Shown here piece by piece: positions 48,796 to 57,913 of a stretch of 64,000 nt of DNA. The stretch is taken from positions 62,001 through 126,000 of the forward strand of contig NZ_MARB01000015.1 in assembly GCF_001715975.1 (NCBI RefSeq), in the 5' to 3' direction. The stretch comes from Candidatus Thiodiazotropha endolucinida. Lineage in GTDB: Bacteria > Pseudomonadota > Gammaproteobacteria > Chromatiales > Chromatiaceae. How positions within the stretch are numbered: the stretch's first letter is position 1; every line of letters starts with the position of its first letter. The notes under the pieces were generated by a model. That model ran no database searches and was not told the origin of the DNA. It saw only the letters and a program-made list of their open reading frames with translations. Position numbers and translations under genes: made by a program.

Positions 48796-48822
48796 GATTG
48801 GATGAGTGTTAACAGGCCCTAA
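48796..48822. repeat. Fragment of the CTAGGGCC repeat tip
   Basis: GATTGGATGAGTGTTAACAG followed by GCCCTA matches the right tip with one or two changes, 20 bases before ubiG. Confidence 0.7.
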
Positions 48823-48843
48823 GGAGTTACTGCAGCGATTATT

Positions 48844-49554
48844 ATGAGCACCGAACAGATCAACGTTGACCATGCGGAGGTCAGCAAGTTTGAAGAGCTG
48901 GCGTCCCGCTGGTGGGATCCGAACAGTGAATTCAAACCCCTGCACGAGATCAATCCGCTACGCCTGGAATATATCCGGCGTCTCGCCCCTTTAGAGGGTA
49001 AACGGGTGCTCGATGTGGGCTGTGGCGGTGGAATCCTATCCGAAAGCATGGCTGCCTGCGGTGCTCAGGTAACCGGCATCGACATGGGTGAGGCCCCGCT
49101 GCAGGTTGCCAGGTTGCATCTGTTGGAGTCGGGGTTGGAGATCAACTACGAACGCATCCCGGTCGAGCGCCTGGCGGAAGAGCAGCCGGAACACTACGAT
49201 ATAATCACCTGTATGGAGATGCTGGAACATGTGCCTGATCCAGCCTCGGTGGTGAATGCCTGTGCCCAACTGGTCAAGCCAGGAGGCAAGCTGTTTTTCT
49301 CCACCATCAATCGCAACCCGAAATCCTATCTGTTTGCCATCATAGGCGCCGAGTATGTGTTGAAACTTTTGCCCAAGGGGACACACGATTATACCAAGTT
49401 CATCCGTCCTTCCGAACTCAATAGCTGGCTGCGGAAGGCCGGCCTGACCACCAACGGTATGACCGGAATGGGTTACAACCCCCTTACTCAGATCTACAAA
49501 TTGACTGGTGATGTGGATGTCAACTATCTGGTTGCCGCCACCAGAGAAGCGTGA
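48844..49554 (+). CDS. ubiG: Ubiquinone biosynthesis O-methyltransferase
   Basis: 236 residues. SAM-binding [16 protein letters not shown] and [12 protein letters not shown], plus [24 protein letters not shown] near the start and [15 protein letters not shown] near the end, are typical of UbiG. It performs both O-methylations of ubiquinone synthesis, indicating ubiquinone-based aerobic respiration. Start ATG 48844. It lies upstream of the HAD gene by 44 bases. Confidence 0.96.
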   Translation: MSTEQINVDHAEVSKFEELASRWWDPNSEFKPLHEINPLRLEYIRRLAPLEGKRVLDVGCGGGILSESMAACGAQVTGIDMGEAPLQVARLHLLESGLEINYERIPVERLAEEQPEHYDIITCMEMLEHVPDPASVVNACAQLVKPGGKLFFSTINRNPKSYLFAIIGAEYVLKLLPKGTHDYTKFIRPSELNSWLRKAGLTTNGMTGMGYNPLTQIYKLTGDVDVNYLVAATREA

Positions 49555-49598
49555 TGACAAGCCGGGTGCCGAATGTTGGCCACTGGTAGTCGACTGTC

Positions 49599-50249
49599 AT
49601 GACAATCAAGTGTGTCCTGTTCGATCTTGACGGCACCTTCGCCGACACCGCCGCAGATCTCCATTACGCGTTGAATCGGGTGCTTGTCCAGGTCGGCCGG
49701 GAAGAGATCTCATTCGAAAAGGTACGCCCTGCTGTGTCTCACGGCAGCCGGGCTATGTTGAAGGTGGCATTTGACATTGAACCTGAAGATCCCGGTTACA
49801 TTGAATTGCAGCAGCAGTTCCTGCATACCTATGCCGATAATATTGCAGAATTCACCAAACCATTCGACGGCATGGAGAGTTTGATCGACGAACTCGAGGC
49901 ACGTGGAATCTACTGGGGCATTGTTACCAATAAACCCGCTTGGCTGACAGATGCCTTGATGCAACAACTTGGCTTGAGCCAGCGCGCCAGTGCCATTGTC
50001 AGTGGTGATACCACCTCCCACGCAAAACCACATCCGGAACCTATCCTATATGCCTGCCAAAAGACGGGTATAGATCCGGCTCAGGCACTCTATGTCGGTG
50101 ATGCTATACGGGATATCGAGGCAGGCCGCAATGCAGGCACCAAGACCCTGGTCGCACTGTTCGGCTATCTGGACAAAAACGACAATCCCCTTGCATGGCA
50201 GGCGGATGGTCAGATCAAGCATCCGCTGGAGATACTCGACTGGCTGTGA
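49599..50249 (+). CDS. mupP: HAD phosphatase, MupP/phosphoglycolate phosphatase type
   Basis: 216 residues of the HAD-IA class. Nucleophile motif VLFDLDGTFADT, the Thr/Ser in GIVTNKP, KPHPEP with the lysine, and YVGDAIRDIEAGRNAG are intact. In Pseudomonas the gene beside ubiG is mupP, N-acetylmuramic acid 6-phosphate phosphatase of peptidoglycan recycling, and the ubiG-mupP-yciK order here is the same. Phosphoglycolate phosphatase (Gph) is the alternative; a carbon-fixing sulfur oxidiser would need one too. Start ATG 49599. Confidence 0.75.
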   Translation: MTIKCVLFDLDGTFADTAADLHYALNRVLVQVGREEISFEKVRPAVSHGSRAMLKVAFDIEPEDPGYIELQQQFLHTYADNIAEFTKPFDGMESLIDELEARGIYWGIVTNKPAWLTDALMQQLGLSQRASAIVSGDTTSHAKPHPEPILYACQKTGIDPAQALYVGDAIRDIEAGRNAGTKTLVALFGYLDKNDNPLAWQADGQIKHPLEILDWL

Positions 50250-50331
50250 ATGCGGGTTTGTTGAGAATTTTCAATATCACTAGAGACCACTGGCAGCTAT
50301 AATGCACGCCCGGACAAGGGCCAGCCATCCC

Positions 50332-51099
50332 ATGCAAGACTACAATCCTGATAAAAATCTGCTCAAGGAACGCATAATTCTGATAACCGGCGCCGGTAGC
50401 GGTATCGGTCAGGCAGCGGCTAAAAAATTTGCTGAACATGGCGCGACCGTTGTGCTGCTGGGACGCAACGAACGCAGACTGGAAGAGACCTACGACCAGA
50501 TCGATGCCGCCGGATGGCCGACACCGGCACTGATTCCCTTCGATCTGGAGAAGGCGCCGAAAGAGGATTACTATGCCCTGGGGGAGAGCCTCTATCAGGA
50601 GTTCGGTCAACTGCATGGCCTGCTACACAATGCAGCCAAACTTGCGCTGTTGAGCCGAATCGACGATTTCGATCCAGAGACATGGAACAGTGTCATCCAG
50701 GTCAATCTGAACGCGGCCTTTCTGCTGACCCAGGCCTGCCTGCCCCTGCTGCGTAAGGCGGAAGACGCCTCCATCCTGTTCACATCCGACCAGGTGGGTC
50801 GAAAAGGCAGGGCCTATTGGGGTGCCTACGGGGTATCCAAATTCGCCGTCGAAGGATTGATGCAGACGCTTGCCGACGAGCTGGAAAACAGTCAGATACG
50901 TGTCAACAGCATTGCCCCCGGCCCGACGCAGACCTCATTGCGCGCCTGGGCCTATCCCGGGGAGGATCCCACTACCCTGCCGCAGCCCGACCATATCATG
51001 AGCAACTATCTCTATCTGATGGGTCCGGACAGCAAGGCTATACATGGTCAAGCGTTGTCAGCCCCTGCGGAGACACAGGCTGATATCAGCTCGACCTGA
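50332..51099 (+). CDS. YciK-family short-chain oxidoreductase
   Basis: 255 residues from ATG 50332 (MQDYNPDKNLLKER); an in-frame ATG at 50302 is possible but the extension is not family-like. Cofactor loop TGAGSGIGQAAAKKF, HNAA, and the catalytic YGVSKFAVEG are present. The end of the sequence, including SNYLYLMGPDSKAIHGQ, matches YciK proteins, whose substrate is not known. It follows the HAD gene and closes the ubiG block. Confidence 0.9.
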   Translation: MQDYNPDKNLLKERIILITGAGSGIGQAAAKKFAEHGATVVLLGRNERRLEETYDQIDAAGWPTPALIPFDLEKAPKEDYYALGESLYQEFGQLHGLLHNAAKLALLSRIDDFDPETWNSVIQVNLNAAFLLTQACLPLLRKAEDASILFTSDQVGRKGRAYWGAYGVSKFAVEGLMQTLADELENSQIRVNSIAPGPTQTSLRAWAYPGEDPTTLPQPDHIMSNYLYLMGPDSKAIHGQALSAPAETQADISST

Positions 51100-51137
51100 A
51101 CGATTTCATCTCTGCTGGAAGGAAACTTCAATAGGAC

Positions 51138-51178
51138 CATAAAACAGATCCCGGCAAATGCCGGGATCTGTTTTATGG
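51138..51178. terminator. Strong bidirectional terminator after yciK
   Basis: AAAACAGATCCCGGC and GCCGGGATCTGTTTT flank AAAT, a 15-base perfect stem with A-run and T-run on either side. It ends the ubiG-mupP-yciK transcript and could stop the minus-strand small gene too. Confidence 0.9.
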
Positions 51179-51217
51179 TGAAGGCTTTCGCATCGCCAGA
51201 AAAATCAGCTTAGTAAA

Positions 51218-51391
51218 CTAGCCTCCGCCCAATGCCGGCGCCTGTACGTTTAAAAATTCTCTGGTCACCATATCCCTGTATCGCTTTAAAATTTGCCTCT
51301 CATGATCATTTCTTGTCGTCTTCATCATATCGATCGACTGGATCACTTTCAGCCGTTCCTTCTGAGTTATTCCGCTGGTTAATTTTGGCAT
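51218..51391 (-). CDS. Small basic protein of unknown function
   Basis: 57 residues from ATG 51391 (MPKLTSGITQ). GGGGAG at 51399-51404 lies 7 bases before this start, a strong ribosome binding site, and a longer in-frame start exists at 51436. The protein is helical and charged, with RNDHERQILKRYRDM, and has a conspicuous GGG end. No family recognised. It lies between two convergent or end-on genes. Confidence 0.5.
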   Translation of the reverse strand: MPKLTSGITQKERLKVIQSIDMMKTTRNDHERQILKRYRDMVTREFLNVQAPALGGG

Positions 51392-51696
51392 CTCGTCTCT
51401 CCCCGACTTATAAGACCAGCATAGCCTTGTCTGCAAATACCTGGTATCAGATTTGACTGGCAGGCTTGTAGTCTTTTTCTGATAAAACCCGATTTATCCT
51501 TGGTTTCACAGAATGCGTCCTGATAACTGTCAGCTTAGACGAGAAACATTTCTATTGGAATACCTCAGTGTTAAACTATGTAAATATGTTAAGATAGTAC
51601 TTTAGATATTATTACTTAATATTTGTTTTTTCTTATTAATTATCCTGACTTACATATCTAATCAAATCCACTATTATCCCGTATACCCAGAGAGCA
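51392..51696. other. AT-rich intergenic stretch
   Basis: About 300 bases upstream of the small gene and downstream of the antiporter. 51540-51680 is very AT-rich. No gene is supported. It may hold the promoter of the small gene. Confidence 0.5.
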
Positions 51697-53421
51697 CTAT
51701 TTTTTCCGCACCTTATCATCCTCCGACACCACCAAAGTATAGTTATCCTGCCTCACCCCCTGAAGCAGCATATCGACATCATCCTTCGGTACATCGACCA
51801 TCTGCAATGCGATGGCACCCAGACGCAGACTGCTCTCCAGCGCTTCAGGAAAGGCATGGCTTGCACCTGCGTTGAGCAGATGACCGCAAGCCTCGAGGTC
51901 GCGTGCCCTTGAGACTATCGGGATGTGTGGATATGCGTTGCGCACAAGGGAGATGGTACGTAAGGCAAGCGTCCCACTGTCGATTGTCAAAACAACCAAA
52001 GAGGCACTCCCCACATTGGCGGCGTCGAGCAGATCGGGATCGCTGATATCTCCGTAGTAGACCGGAAGGCCATCCTTCTTACCCTGGGCGACACGGTCGG
52101 GACGGGTATCAAAGACGACAACCGGCACACCGCTGGTATGCAGCAGTACCGCCACTGTATGTCCCACACGTCCGTAGCCGCCGATAATCACCCGCCGGCC
52201 CTCCACCCCCTTATCCGATGGATAACGCAGATGATCGGTTTTGGTCTTGACACTATCCATTCGCTGCGCCAATCGATCGCTGGCACGTATCAGTAACGGG
52301 GTCAGCAACATACTGACTGAAATCACACCCACGGCAATTACGAAGGTGGCCTCATCGATCACATTCAGCGCTTTTGCTGCCGCAAACAGAACGAAACCGA
52401 ACTCACCCCCTTGCGCGAGAAAGAAACTGACCCGTATCGCTATCTGCTTGGAATATCCGAAGCCAAGGGCAAGCAGAAACAGTACAAGCAGCTTGATCGA
52501 CACTATGACCAGAATATGTTGCACAAAGACCGGCAACTCTTGCGAGATGGCATTGAAGTCGATCGACATACCCACGGCGACAAAGAACAGACTCATCAAC
52601 AAACCTTTATAAGGTTCAACGAAAGCCTGTATCTGCAAACGATAACTCGATCCGGATAGCAACATACCCATGACGAAGGCGCCCAGAGCCATGGAGAGAC
52701 CCACCTGATCCATGACCCAGGCAGCCAGGAAGACCGCCAGCATGACGACCAAGAGGAAACCTTCCCTATTGCCCTGTTTCGCCAACTGGTTGAGTACAAA
52801 TGGCAGCACATAACGACCTACAACCACCACCATGGCAATCATGCCGATCTCGATCATCAACTGTTGCCAGGCAGGGATTTCGGCGGAGACGCCCCCCGTC
52901 TCGGAAAAGATAGGCACCAACGCCAACAGCGGCACGATAGCCAGATCCTGCATCAACAGGATTGAAAAGGCGGTCATGCCGTGCCGGCTGGCGATCTCGC
53001 CCCGTTCCTGCAGGATCTGGATAACAAAGGCAGTCGACGATAGCGCAAAGGTAAGCCCTATCAACAGGGAGAGTAACCAGGAGGATTGCCATTGATAAAA
53101 ATAGAGCGCCAAAATCAGGCCTGTCAGGGTAATCTGCAGCAGCCCCAGGCCGAAAACCTCTCGGCGCATGGCCCACAAGCGCCGTGGCCTCATCTCCAGG
53201 CCGATGATGAACAGCAACAGTACCACGCCCAGTTCGGTGAAATGCCGGACATCCTCGACATGTTCCGTCACATAGGGACCGGGGGAATAGGGACCGACGA
53301 CAATACCGGCCACGAGCAATCCCAGAACAGACCCCAACCCCAAATGCTTGAACAAGGCCACGGCAACCGATGTTGCGATCAACAATAATAAAGCTGAAAA
53401 CAGAAATGTATCGAGATGCAT
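51697..53421 (-). CDS. CPA2 cation:proton antiporter with TrkA-N domain (Kef-like)
   Basis: 574 residues: about 12 membrane helices (1-385) of the Na+/H+ exchanger fold, then a Rossmann TrkA-N/RCK domain (about 395-525) starting VIIGGYGRVGHTVAVLL, and a short end with the sequence VSEDDKVRKK. GLEMRPRRLWAMRREVFGLG and the SSTAFVIQILQERGEIASRHG region match KefB/KefC relatives. It probably exchanges K+ or Na+ for protons under control of a nucleotide or glutathione-type signal. Start ATG 53421. Confidence 0.93.
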   Translation of the reverse strand: MHLDTFLFSALLLLIATSVAVALFKHLGLGSVLGLLVAGIVVGPYSPGPYVTEHVEDVRHFTELGVVLLLFIIGLEMRPRRLWAMRREVFGLGLLQITLTGLILALYFYQWQSSWLLSLLIGLTFALSSTAFVIQILQERGEIASRHGMTAFSILLMQDLAIVPLLALVPIFSETGGVSAEIPAWQQLMIEIGMIAMVVVVGRYVLPFVLNQLAKQGNREGFLLVVMLAVFLAAWVMDQVGLSMALGAFVMGMLLSGSSYRLQIQAFVEPYKGLLMSLFFVAVGMSIDFNAISQELPVFVQHILVIVSIKLLVLFLLALGFGYSKQIAIRVSFFLAQGGEFGFVLFAAAKALNVIDEATFVIAVGVISVSMLLTPLLIRASDRLAQRMDSVKTKTDHLRYPSDKGVEGRRVIIGGYGRVGHTVAVLLHTSGVPVVVFDTRPDRVAQGKKDGLPVYYGDISDPDLLDAANVGSASLVVLTIDSGTLALRTISLVRNAYPHIPIVSRARDLEACGHLLNAGASHAFPEALESSLRLGAIALQMVDVPKDDVDMLLQGVRQDNYTLVVSEDDKVRKK

Positions 53422-53768
53422 AGAACCTCGTCACCAGGACCTGTTGACACTCATCCAATCGGCCCTGCGGGAACTGTTTTTTTCCAGCAAGGCAGAATCG
53501 GCGTTGTATAGTTATTCCACATGGGCGAATGATTACGCCAGCGATCGCAGCATCAATTCTGCCCGCTAACTCATTTTATTTCGACTACTCATTACCTCAT
53601 GCAACCTTACTTTAACCGACAGCTCACGGAGATACACCGGATTAACCGGCTATCCAATCTGATTGAACAGGGGTTTAACCCTACAAAGTGGTGGGGTATC
53701 CCCACATTGTATTCCTAGTCATCTGCGCTAATTTCAAACTTAACAGAAACACTAGGTGGGAGGAGAGG
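53422..53768. other. Gap with a half repeat and a small palindrome
   Basis: 347 bases with no gene. The first part is the repeat fragment listed below. At 53691-53705 GTGGGG and CCCCAC surround TAT, 64 bases before the HMA-like gene, perhaps an operator. Confidence 0.4.
53435..53550. repeat. Half copy of the CTAGGGCC repeat
   Basis: The left tip (AGGACCTGTTGACACTCATC then CAATCGG) is followed by AACTGTTTTTTTCCAGCAAG, then GCAGAATCGGCGTTGTATAG, matching the first half of copy B, including the GGGCTGTTTTCG hairpin arm in degraded form and GGGCGAATGATTACGCC. The other half is gone. It lies just upstream of the antiporter start. Confidence 0.75.
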
Positions 53769-54005
53769 ATGATCCGTTTCGATGCCAATGCTGTCGTTCA
53801 TATTAATGAAGACCTGACTCATGATCAGATACATCATATAGAAAAAAGCCTCTCCGGAGTGAGGGGAGTCGTGAGCGCATGCACTCATATCAAGACACCT
53901 CACCTGATGGTGGTTGACTACGATCCACAGACTATCCATTCCAGAGAACTGCTCTCCCACTTCCAACAAAGCGGTGTGCATGCGTCACTGATCGGTGGAA
54001 TTTAG
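53769..54005 (+). CDS. Small HMA-like protein without CxxC
   Basis: 78 residues from ATG 53769, with GGAGGAGAGG directly before it. An in-frame ATG at 53688 would lack a ribosome binding site. The pattern HHIEKSLSGVRGVVSACT, then HLMVVDYDPQTIHSRELLSHF, is that of a beta-alpha-beta-beta-alpha-beta heavy-metal-associated fold, but the metal-binding CxxC is absent (C at residue 39 only). Possibly a regulator or chaperone that does not bind metal in the usual way. No named family. Confidence 0.65.
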   Translation: MIRFDANAVVHINEDLTHDQIHHIEKSLSGVRGVVSACTHIKTPHLMVVDYDPQTIHSRELLSHFQQSGVHASLIGGI

Positions 54006-54180
54006 CGTTCCGGGGCCAGCTATCCTGAATGGAATGCCACGCCTGGCCACAGCGCTGGTGTTTTATGAGTAGGACGGGATACCCTAGGCTGATGCAAAGT
54101 CCCAGACGATTGAATATTCCGCACCTGTCCGGTAAGGCACGCCATTCACAGCAAATACGGCATTTGAGCCCGTCTGTATT

Positions 54181-54870
54181 ATGAATAGGTTCAAGGGTTT
54201 CCCGCCACAGACACTCCCCTTTCTTGAAGCACTGGCACAGAATAACAATCGCGCATGGTTCGCTGACAATAAACAGCAATATGAATCTGCCGTCAGGGAA
54301 CCGGCACTCGCATTTATTGAAGAGATGGCGCCAAAACTGAATGGCATCTCAAACCAGTTTCGCGCAATCGCCAAAAAAACCGGCGGTTCTTTGATGCGTG
54401 TCTATCGTGATACCCGCTTCTCCAAGGACAAGACACCCTATAAAACCAATATCGGCATTCAATTCAGACATAGCCTGGGTAAGGACGTACATGCTCCGGG
54501 TTTCTACCTTCATATAGAACCAGGCAACTGTTTTCTCGGCGCAGGCATATGGCACCCCGATCCCAAAACACTGGGAAAAATCAGAAACTTTATTACTGAC
54601 AATCCTGCCGCCTGGCAGGCCGCGCTACGTGAGAAGCCATTTAGCAAACACTTTCAACTCGAGGGCGATACCTTGATCAGGCCACCGAGAGGCTACCCTG
54701 CCGACCATCCCCTGATAGAGGATCTAAAACGCAAAGACTTCATCGCCCTCAAGGCCTTCGACGGTAATGAGATAGACAAACCATCGTTCTGTAATTTCGT
54801 TACCCGGGGTTTCAAGCAGACCGATGCGCTGATGCGCTATCTCTGTGCAGCGGTCGAGGTCAACTACTGA
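54181..54870 (+). CDS. DUF2461-family protein
   Basis: 229 residues. FKGFPPQTLPFLEALAQNNN, then RAWFADNKQQYE, and SLMRVYRDTRFSKDKTPYKT are the family signature, followed by GFYLHIEPGNCFLGAGIW. The function of this conserved family is unknown. Start ATG 54181. It is isolated, and no signal peptide is seen. Confidence 0.9.
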   Translation: MNRFKGFPPQTLPFLEALAQNNNRAWFADNKQQYESAVREPALAFIEEMAPKLNGISNQFRAIAKKTGGSLMRVYRDTRFSKDKTPYKTNIGIQFRHSLGKDVHAPGFYLHIEPGNCFLGAGIWHPDPKTLGKIRNFITDNPAAWQAALREKPFSKHFQLEGDTLIRPPRGYPADHPLIEDLKRKDFIALKAFDGNEIDKPSFCNFVTRGFKQTDALMRYLCAAVEVNY

Positions 54871-54883
54871 GGTCAATGTGGCT

Positions 54884-54917
54884 GCAAATGGACGCCAATC
54901 ACCGCTAATATCCGCTA
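54884..54917. repeat. Single arm of a second inverted-repeat family
   Basis: GCAAATGGACGCCAATCACC followed by GCTAATATCCGCT closely resembles the left arm of the inverted repeat after dsrB (63375). The matching opposite arm is not seen here. Confidence 0.6.
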
Positions 54918-55030
54918 TTTCAGTTCTTCAGAAAAATTTGCGGGTCAGTTCTGACTACCTGACGTTGACTAATTAACGGACAAACTAATATCTTATGATC
55001 ACGTCATTCGGCGGATAAAGAATATTTCGT

Positions 55031-56392
55031 CTAGGCCCGCAATCTCTGTCGAATGTCTTCTTTTGCCTGCTGCAGGATGGAGTCTTTATCCACGGACTCC
55101 AGGATCTGTTGCACGATCGTCTTCGGCCCACCGCTCCCCCAGGAGCGCCCCTGGGCGAAGTAACGCTGGGTTGCCTTTCCGACGATATAGGTGGTGTAGT
55201 AACCCATCGCCCCCTGGGCCGCCGCAGTAACCAGAGTGGAGAGGCCGGCACTGCCCGCTTTGAGGGCGCTGGCAGCCACATTCACCGTCCACACGGTGGC
55301 CATCAGCAGTGCCATCTGGGCACCGATGGTTTTTATCAGCTCCCCCGCCTCCCCCCGGGAAACCGACATCCCATAGACGCGGGCCAGGTGCATGACCATT
55401 GAGGCGTCCAGGGCCAGGGCCGCCACCAGATCGGCCACCGGTATCGGATTCAGCGCTACCGCCACCCCCTTGCCCAGACAGTAGCCCCGTATTACCCGCT
55501 CTGCCACATCCTGGCGCACCTTCACGATACGGCCTGCAACCTCATCGCTGAGTTCACCGGCGAACAGGCTGGCATTCAGGGCGGAGAGCACCATTCCCTC
55601 CCGCTCGACCAGCTGCCAGAGACTGCCGGCCAACCGTGTCACATCGGGCAACGGGCGTTTACGGATCTCTCGCTCTCGACCATGCTCGTCCGTTTGCAGA
55701 TATATCCGCTCCGCGGGGTGTGCCGCGGCAGGCACGATATAGGGAGCAGCGACCACATCCAATAGCTTTTCCTGCAGGCTGGAGAGCAGAAGCTCCAGCT
55801 CTTCAGCAGTATAGCGATCAGACTTGTTGAGCACGACAAGGATCGGACGATTTCGCTGATGCAGGGATCGAATGGCCTGCAACTCGGTTTGTGTCAGGTC
55901 GCCGTCCAATACGAACAGCACCAGATCGGCGCGGCCCGCCACATCCTCCGCCATCCGCTCGCGCTCCTCGCCACTGATCTCGTTGATCCCGGGGGTATCG
56001 ATCAGAAAGACCCCACCGGCCTCAACCTCCTGCCAGGGCGCCATATCGCTGTGACGTGTCTCACCGTGCAAAGCACTGACGGTAAACCGCTCCTCCCCCA
56101 ACAAGGCATTCAGCAGTGCCGACTTGCCGACACTCACCCGGCCGAAGACCGCAATATGCAGATGGCCATGCTCCAGTTTGTCGAGCATCGCCTCGACCTG
56201 CATGAAGTCGTCTTTCAGACTGTCACGGACACTATTCGGCAGGCGTTCATCTTCGAGCAGCTCGCGCAGGTTCTCCCTCGCCAGATGGAGATGGTCTTCG
56301 TCATGCTCCCCTTTACCGGGTTCACTCTTTTTTTCTGAACTCTTCCACAGCCAGCCGGGCAAAATATTTTGCACGGCTTTCCAGATCTCCAC
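55031..56392 (-). CDS. DUF697 GTPase, second of a tandem pair
   Basis: 453 residues from GTG 56392. Ras-like GTPase (about 75-240) with G1 GRVSVGKS at 84-91, G3 DTPG at 132-135 and G4 NKSD at 189-192, then a DUF697 membrane-associated domain (about 285-430) with hydrophobic helices. GGAGG at 56399-56403, 6 bases ahead, supports this start, so it overlaps the upstream GTPase gene by 71 bases. Function of such DUF697 GTPases is not well known. The N-terminal 70 residues are charged and coiled-coil-like. Confidence 0.85.
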   Translation of the reverse strand: MEIWKAVQNILPGWLWKSSEKKSEPGKGEHDEDHLHLARENLRELLEDERLPNSVRDSLKDDFMQVEAMLDKLEHGHLHIAVFGRVSVGKSALLNALLGEERFTVSALHGETRHSDMAPWQEVEAGGVFLIDTPGINEISGEERERMAEDVAGRADLVLFVLDGDLTQTELQAIRSLHQRNRPILVVLNKSDRYTAEELELLLSSLQEKLLDVVAAPYIVPAAAHPAERIYLQTDEHGREREIRKRPLPDVTRLAGSLWQLVEREGMVLSALNASLFAGELSDEVAGRIVKVRQDVAERVIRGYCLGKGVAVALNPIPVADLVAALALDASMVMHLARVYGMSVSRGEAGELIKTIGAQMALLMATVWTVNVAASALKAGSAGLSTLVTAAAQGAMGYYTTYIVGKATQRYFAQGRSWGSGGPKTIVQQILESVDKDSILQQAKEDIRQRLRA

Positions 56393-57824
56393 TCAGTGCC
56401 TCCTCGAAATAGTCCAACGCCTGAACGGTCTTGAGCGTTCCACTCTCCTGCAGGGTCTTTACCACGGCCTTGCCCAAGCCTTCGAATATCAAGCCATAGG
56501 CAACGGCATGAATCAAACCTCCGGTCACTGTTCCCACACCGGGAAATGCCTTCAATACATTGCCGGTCATGGCCAACAGCAAGGTCATGCGTTTGCCCAC
56601 ATTCTGACTGGCGAGGTCGATAAAGTGTTCAACGTCGACCTCGCGGGCCTTCACCTCATACAGGGAGGTGAGGGCCTTCACCATCTGCACGCCCAGATAG
56701 CCCTGTATCAGGACATCGCTACCGGGGCTGATCGCCGCCATGGCACCCACCATCGCCTTGCCGGTGTACTGTCGCACCAGCTTCTCGCCTTCCTGACGAC
56801 GATGGGTCTGAGTCGCCAGGTGAAGCTTCTCGGCGCCCAACCGCACCAGACTCTCATCCCGCCGTGCATCGAACCGCTCCCCCTCGCTTTCGATTCGAAG
56901 CTTGATCGCACTCATCAATTCCCCGATCTTTGCTTCCCTGTCACGCAGCTCGTACCACTCCTTGCCGGAATCATCGATACGCGTTATCTGCTCTTTCCCC
57001 CCCGCCTGAACCGGTATGACTTCAATCTCCGGCAACCGTTCTCGAAGTCTGGCGAGAATAGCCTTGAGATCCTCCTCGCTATAGCGGTCCTGTTTGTTCA
57101 AGGCCACGATCAGCGGGCGCTCGAGTGCCTTGAGCACTTCAAGCTCTTGGTATTGATCACGGGTCAACTCCCCGTCGCAGACATAGATCACCAGATGGGC
57201 GCGCCTGGCCTCCTCACGGGCCATGTGGACATGCTCCGGATCGGTGTCGAGGATACCCGGCGCATCGGTCAGTTGCAGGTTGACACCCTCGCCTTCGGCA
57301 TACTCATAGTGGGCGATACGCCGGGTAGTGCCGGCGCGAGGATCGACTTCAATATCCTCGGCAGCTGCAATAGCCTTGATAAGCGCACTCTTGCCCGCGG
57401 ATACGGCACCGAAAAAAACCACATAGAGCGTCATTTGCGCCGCCCGCCGGTCGAGCTCCCGCAACTCTTGACGCGCCCCGGCCGTATCGATCCCCTGGGA
57501 ATCCGCCTGCTGCAGCGCTTCGGTCAAACTCTCCCTGTCCCGCGGCAGTGAAGCCCCCAACACTTGCTCTGCAGGTTTGCGTTTTGCCGGTCGCAGAAGC
57601 AGCCAACTCAGGATCGAGACCAGTAGCGCGAAACCGAACAGGCCGACGGCATAGACCACCAACAGGGCGGGAGAGAGCTGATCGAGCATCTGCCACACAC
57701 TGAGCGCCGATTCGGTTAGCTGCAGCATGATCAACAGCGCCAGCAGCAAAAGAAACAGTAACGCCACAAACAGCAACAGACGCAATATGCGCTTTTGTGA
57801 AGTGGGAACCTGTTGCTCTGTCAT
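56322..57824 (-). CDS. DUF697 GTPase, first of a tandem pair
   Basis: 500 residues. Two N-terminal membrane helices (about 13-37 and 52-78) precede a GTPase with G1 GAVSAGKS at 139-146, G3 DAPG at 187-190 and G4 NKQD at 243-246, and a C-terminal DUF697 domain (about 340-475). It is similar in layout to the following gene, pointing to an old duplication; here the membrane helices lie before the GTPase as well. They may act as a heterodimer. Start ATG 57824, 90 bases from the divergent unknown gene. Confidence 0.85.
   Translation of the reverse strand: MTEQQVPTSQKRILRLLLFVALLFLLLLALLIMLQLTESALSVWQMLDQLSPALLVVYAVGLFGFALLVSILSWLLLRPAKRKPAEQVLGASLPRDRESLTEALQQADSQGIDTAGARQELRELDRRAAQMTLYVVFFGAVSAGKSALIKAIAAAEDIEVDPRAGTTRRIAHYEYAEGEGVNLQLTDAPGILDTDPEHVHMAREEARRAHLVIYVCDGELTRDQYQELEVLKALERPLIVALNKQDRYSEEDLKAILARLRERLPEIEVIPVQAGGKEQITRIDDSGKEWYELRDREAKIGELMSAIKLRIESEGERFDARRDESLVRLGAEKLHLATQTHRRQEGEKLVRQYTGKAMVGAMAAISPGSDVLIQGYLGVQMVKALTSLYEVKAREVDVEHFIDLASQNVGKRMTLLLAMTGNVLKAFPGVGTVTGGLIHAVAYGLIFEGLGKAVVKTLQESGTLKTVQALDYFEEALSGDLESRAKYFARLAVEEFRKKE
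56399..56403 (-). promoter_or_regulatory. Ribosome binding site deciding the second GTPase start
   Basis: GGAGG on the minus strand, 6 bases before GTG 56392, inside the end of the upstream GTPase gene. It supports a 71-base overlap. Confidence 0.6.
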
Positions 57825-57913
57825 GGCTGTAGATACGGGTAGAAACCTTCCGGCATAATCCTGATCGAACAGAATACGGTAGAAACTGACGTTAAACCAG
57901 CCATGGAGCAGAG

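Noticed and set aside
56124-57551. A 475-codon open frame antisense to the GTPase pair
   Set aside because: The minus-strand GTPases have clear G motifs, so this frame is a shadow.
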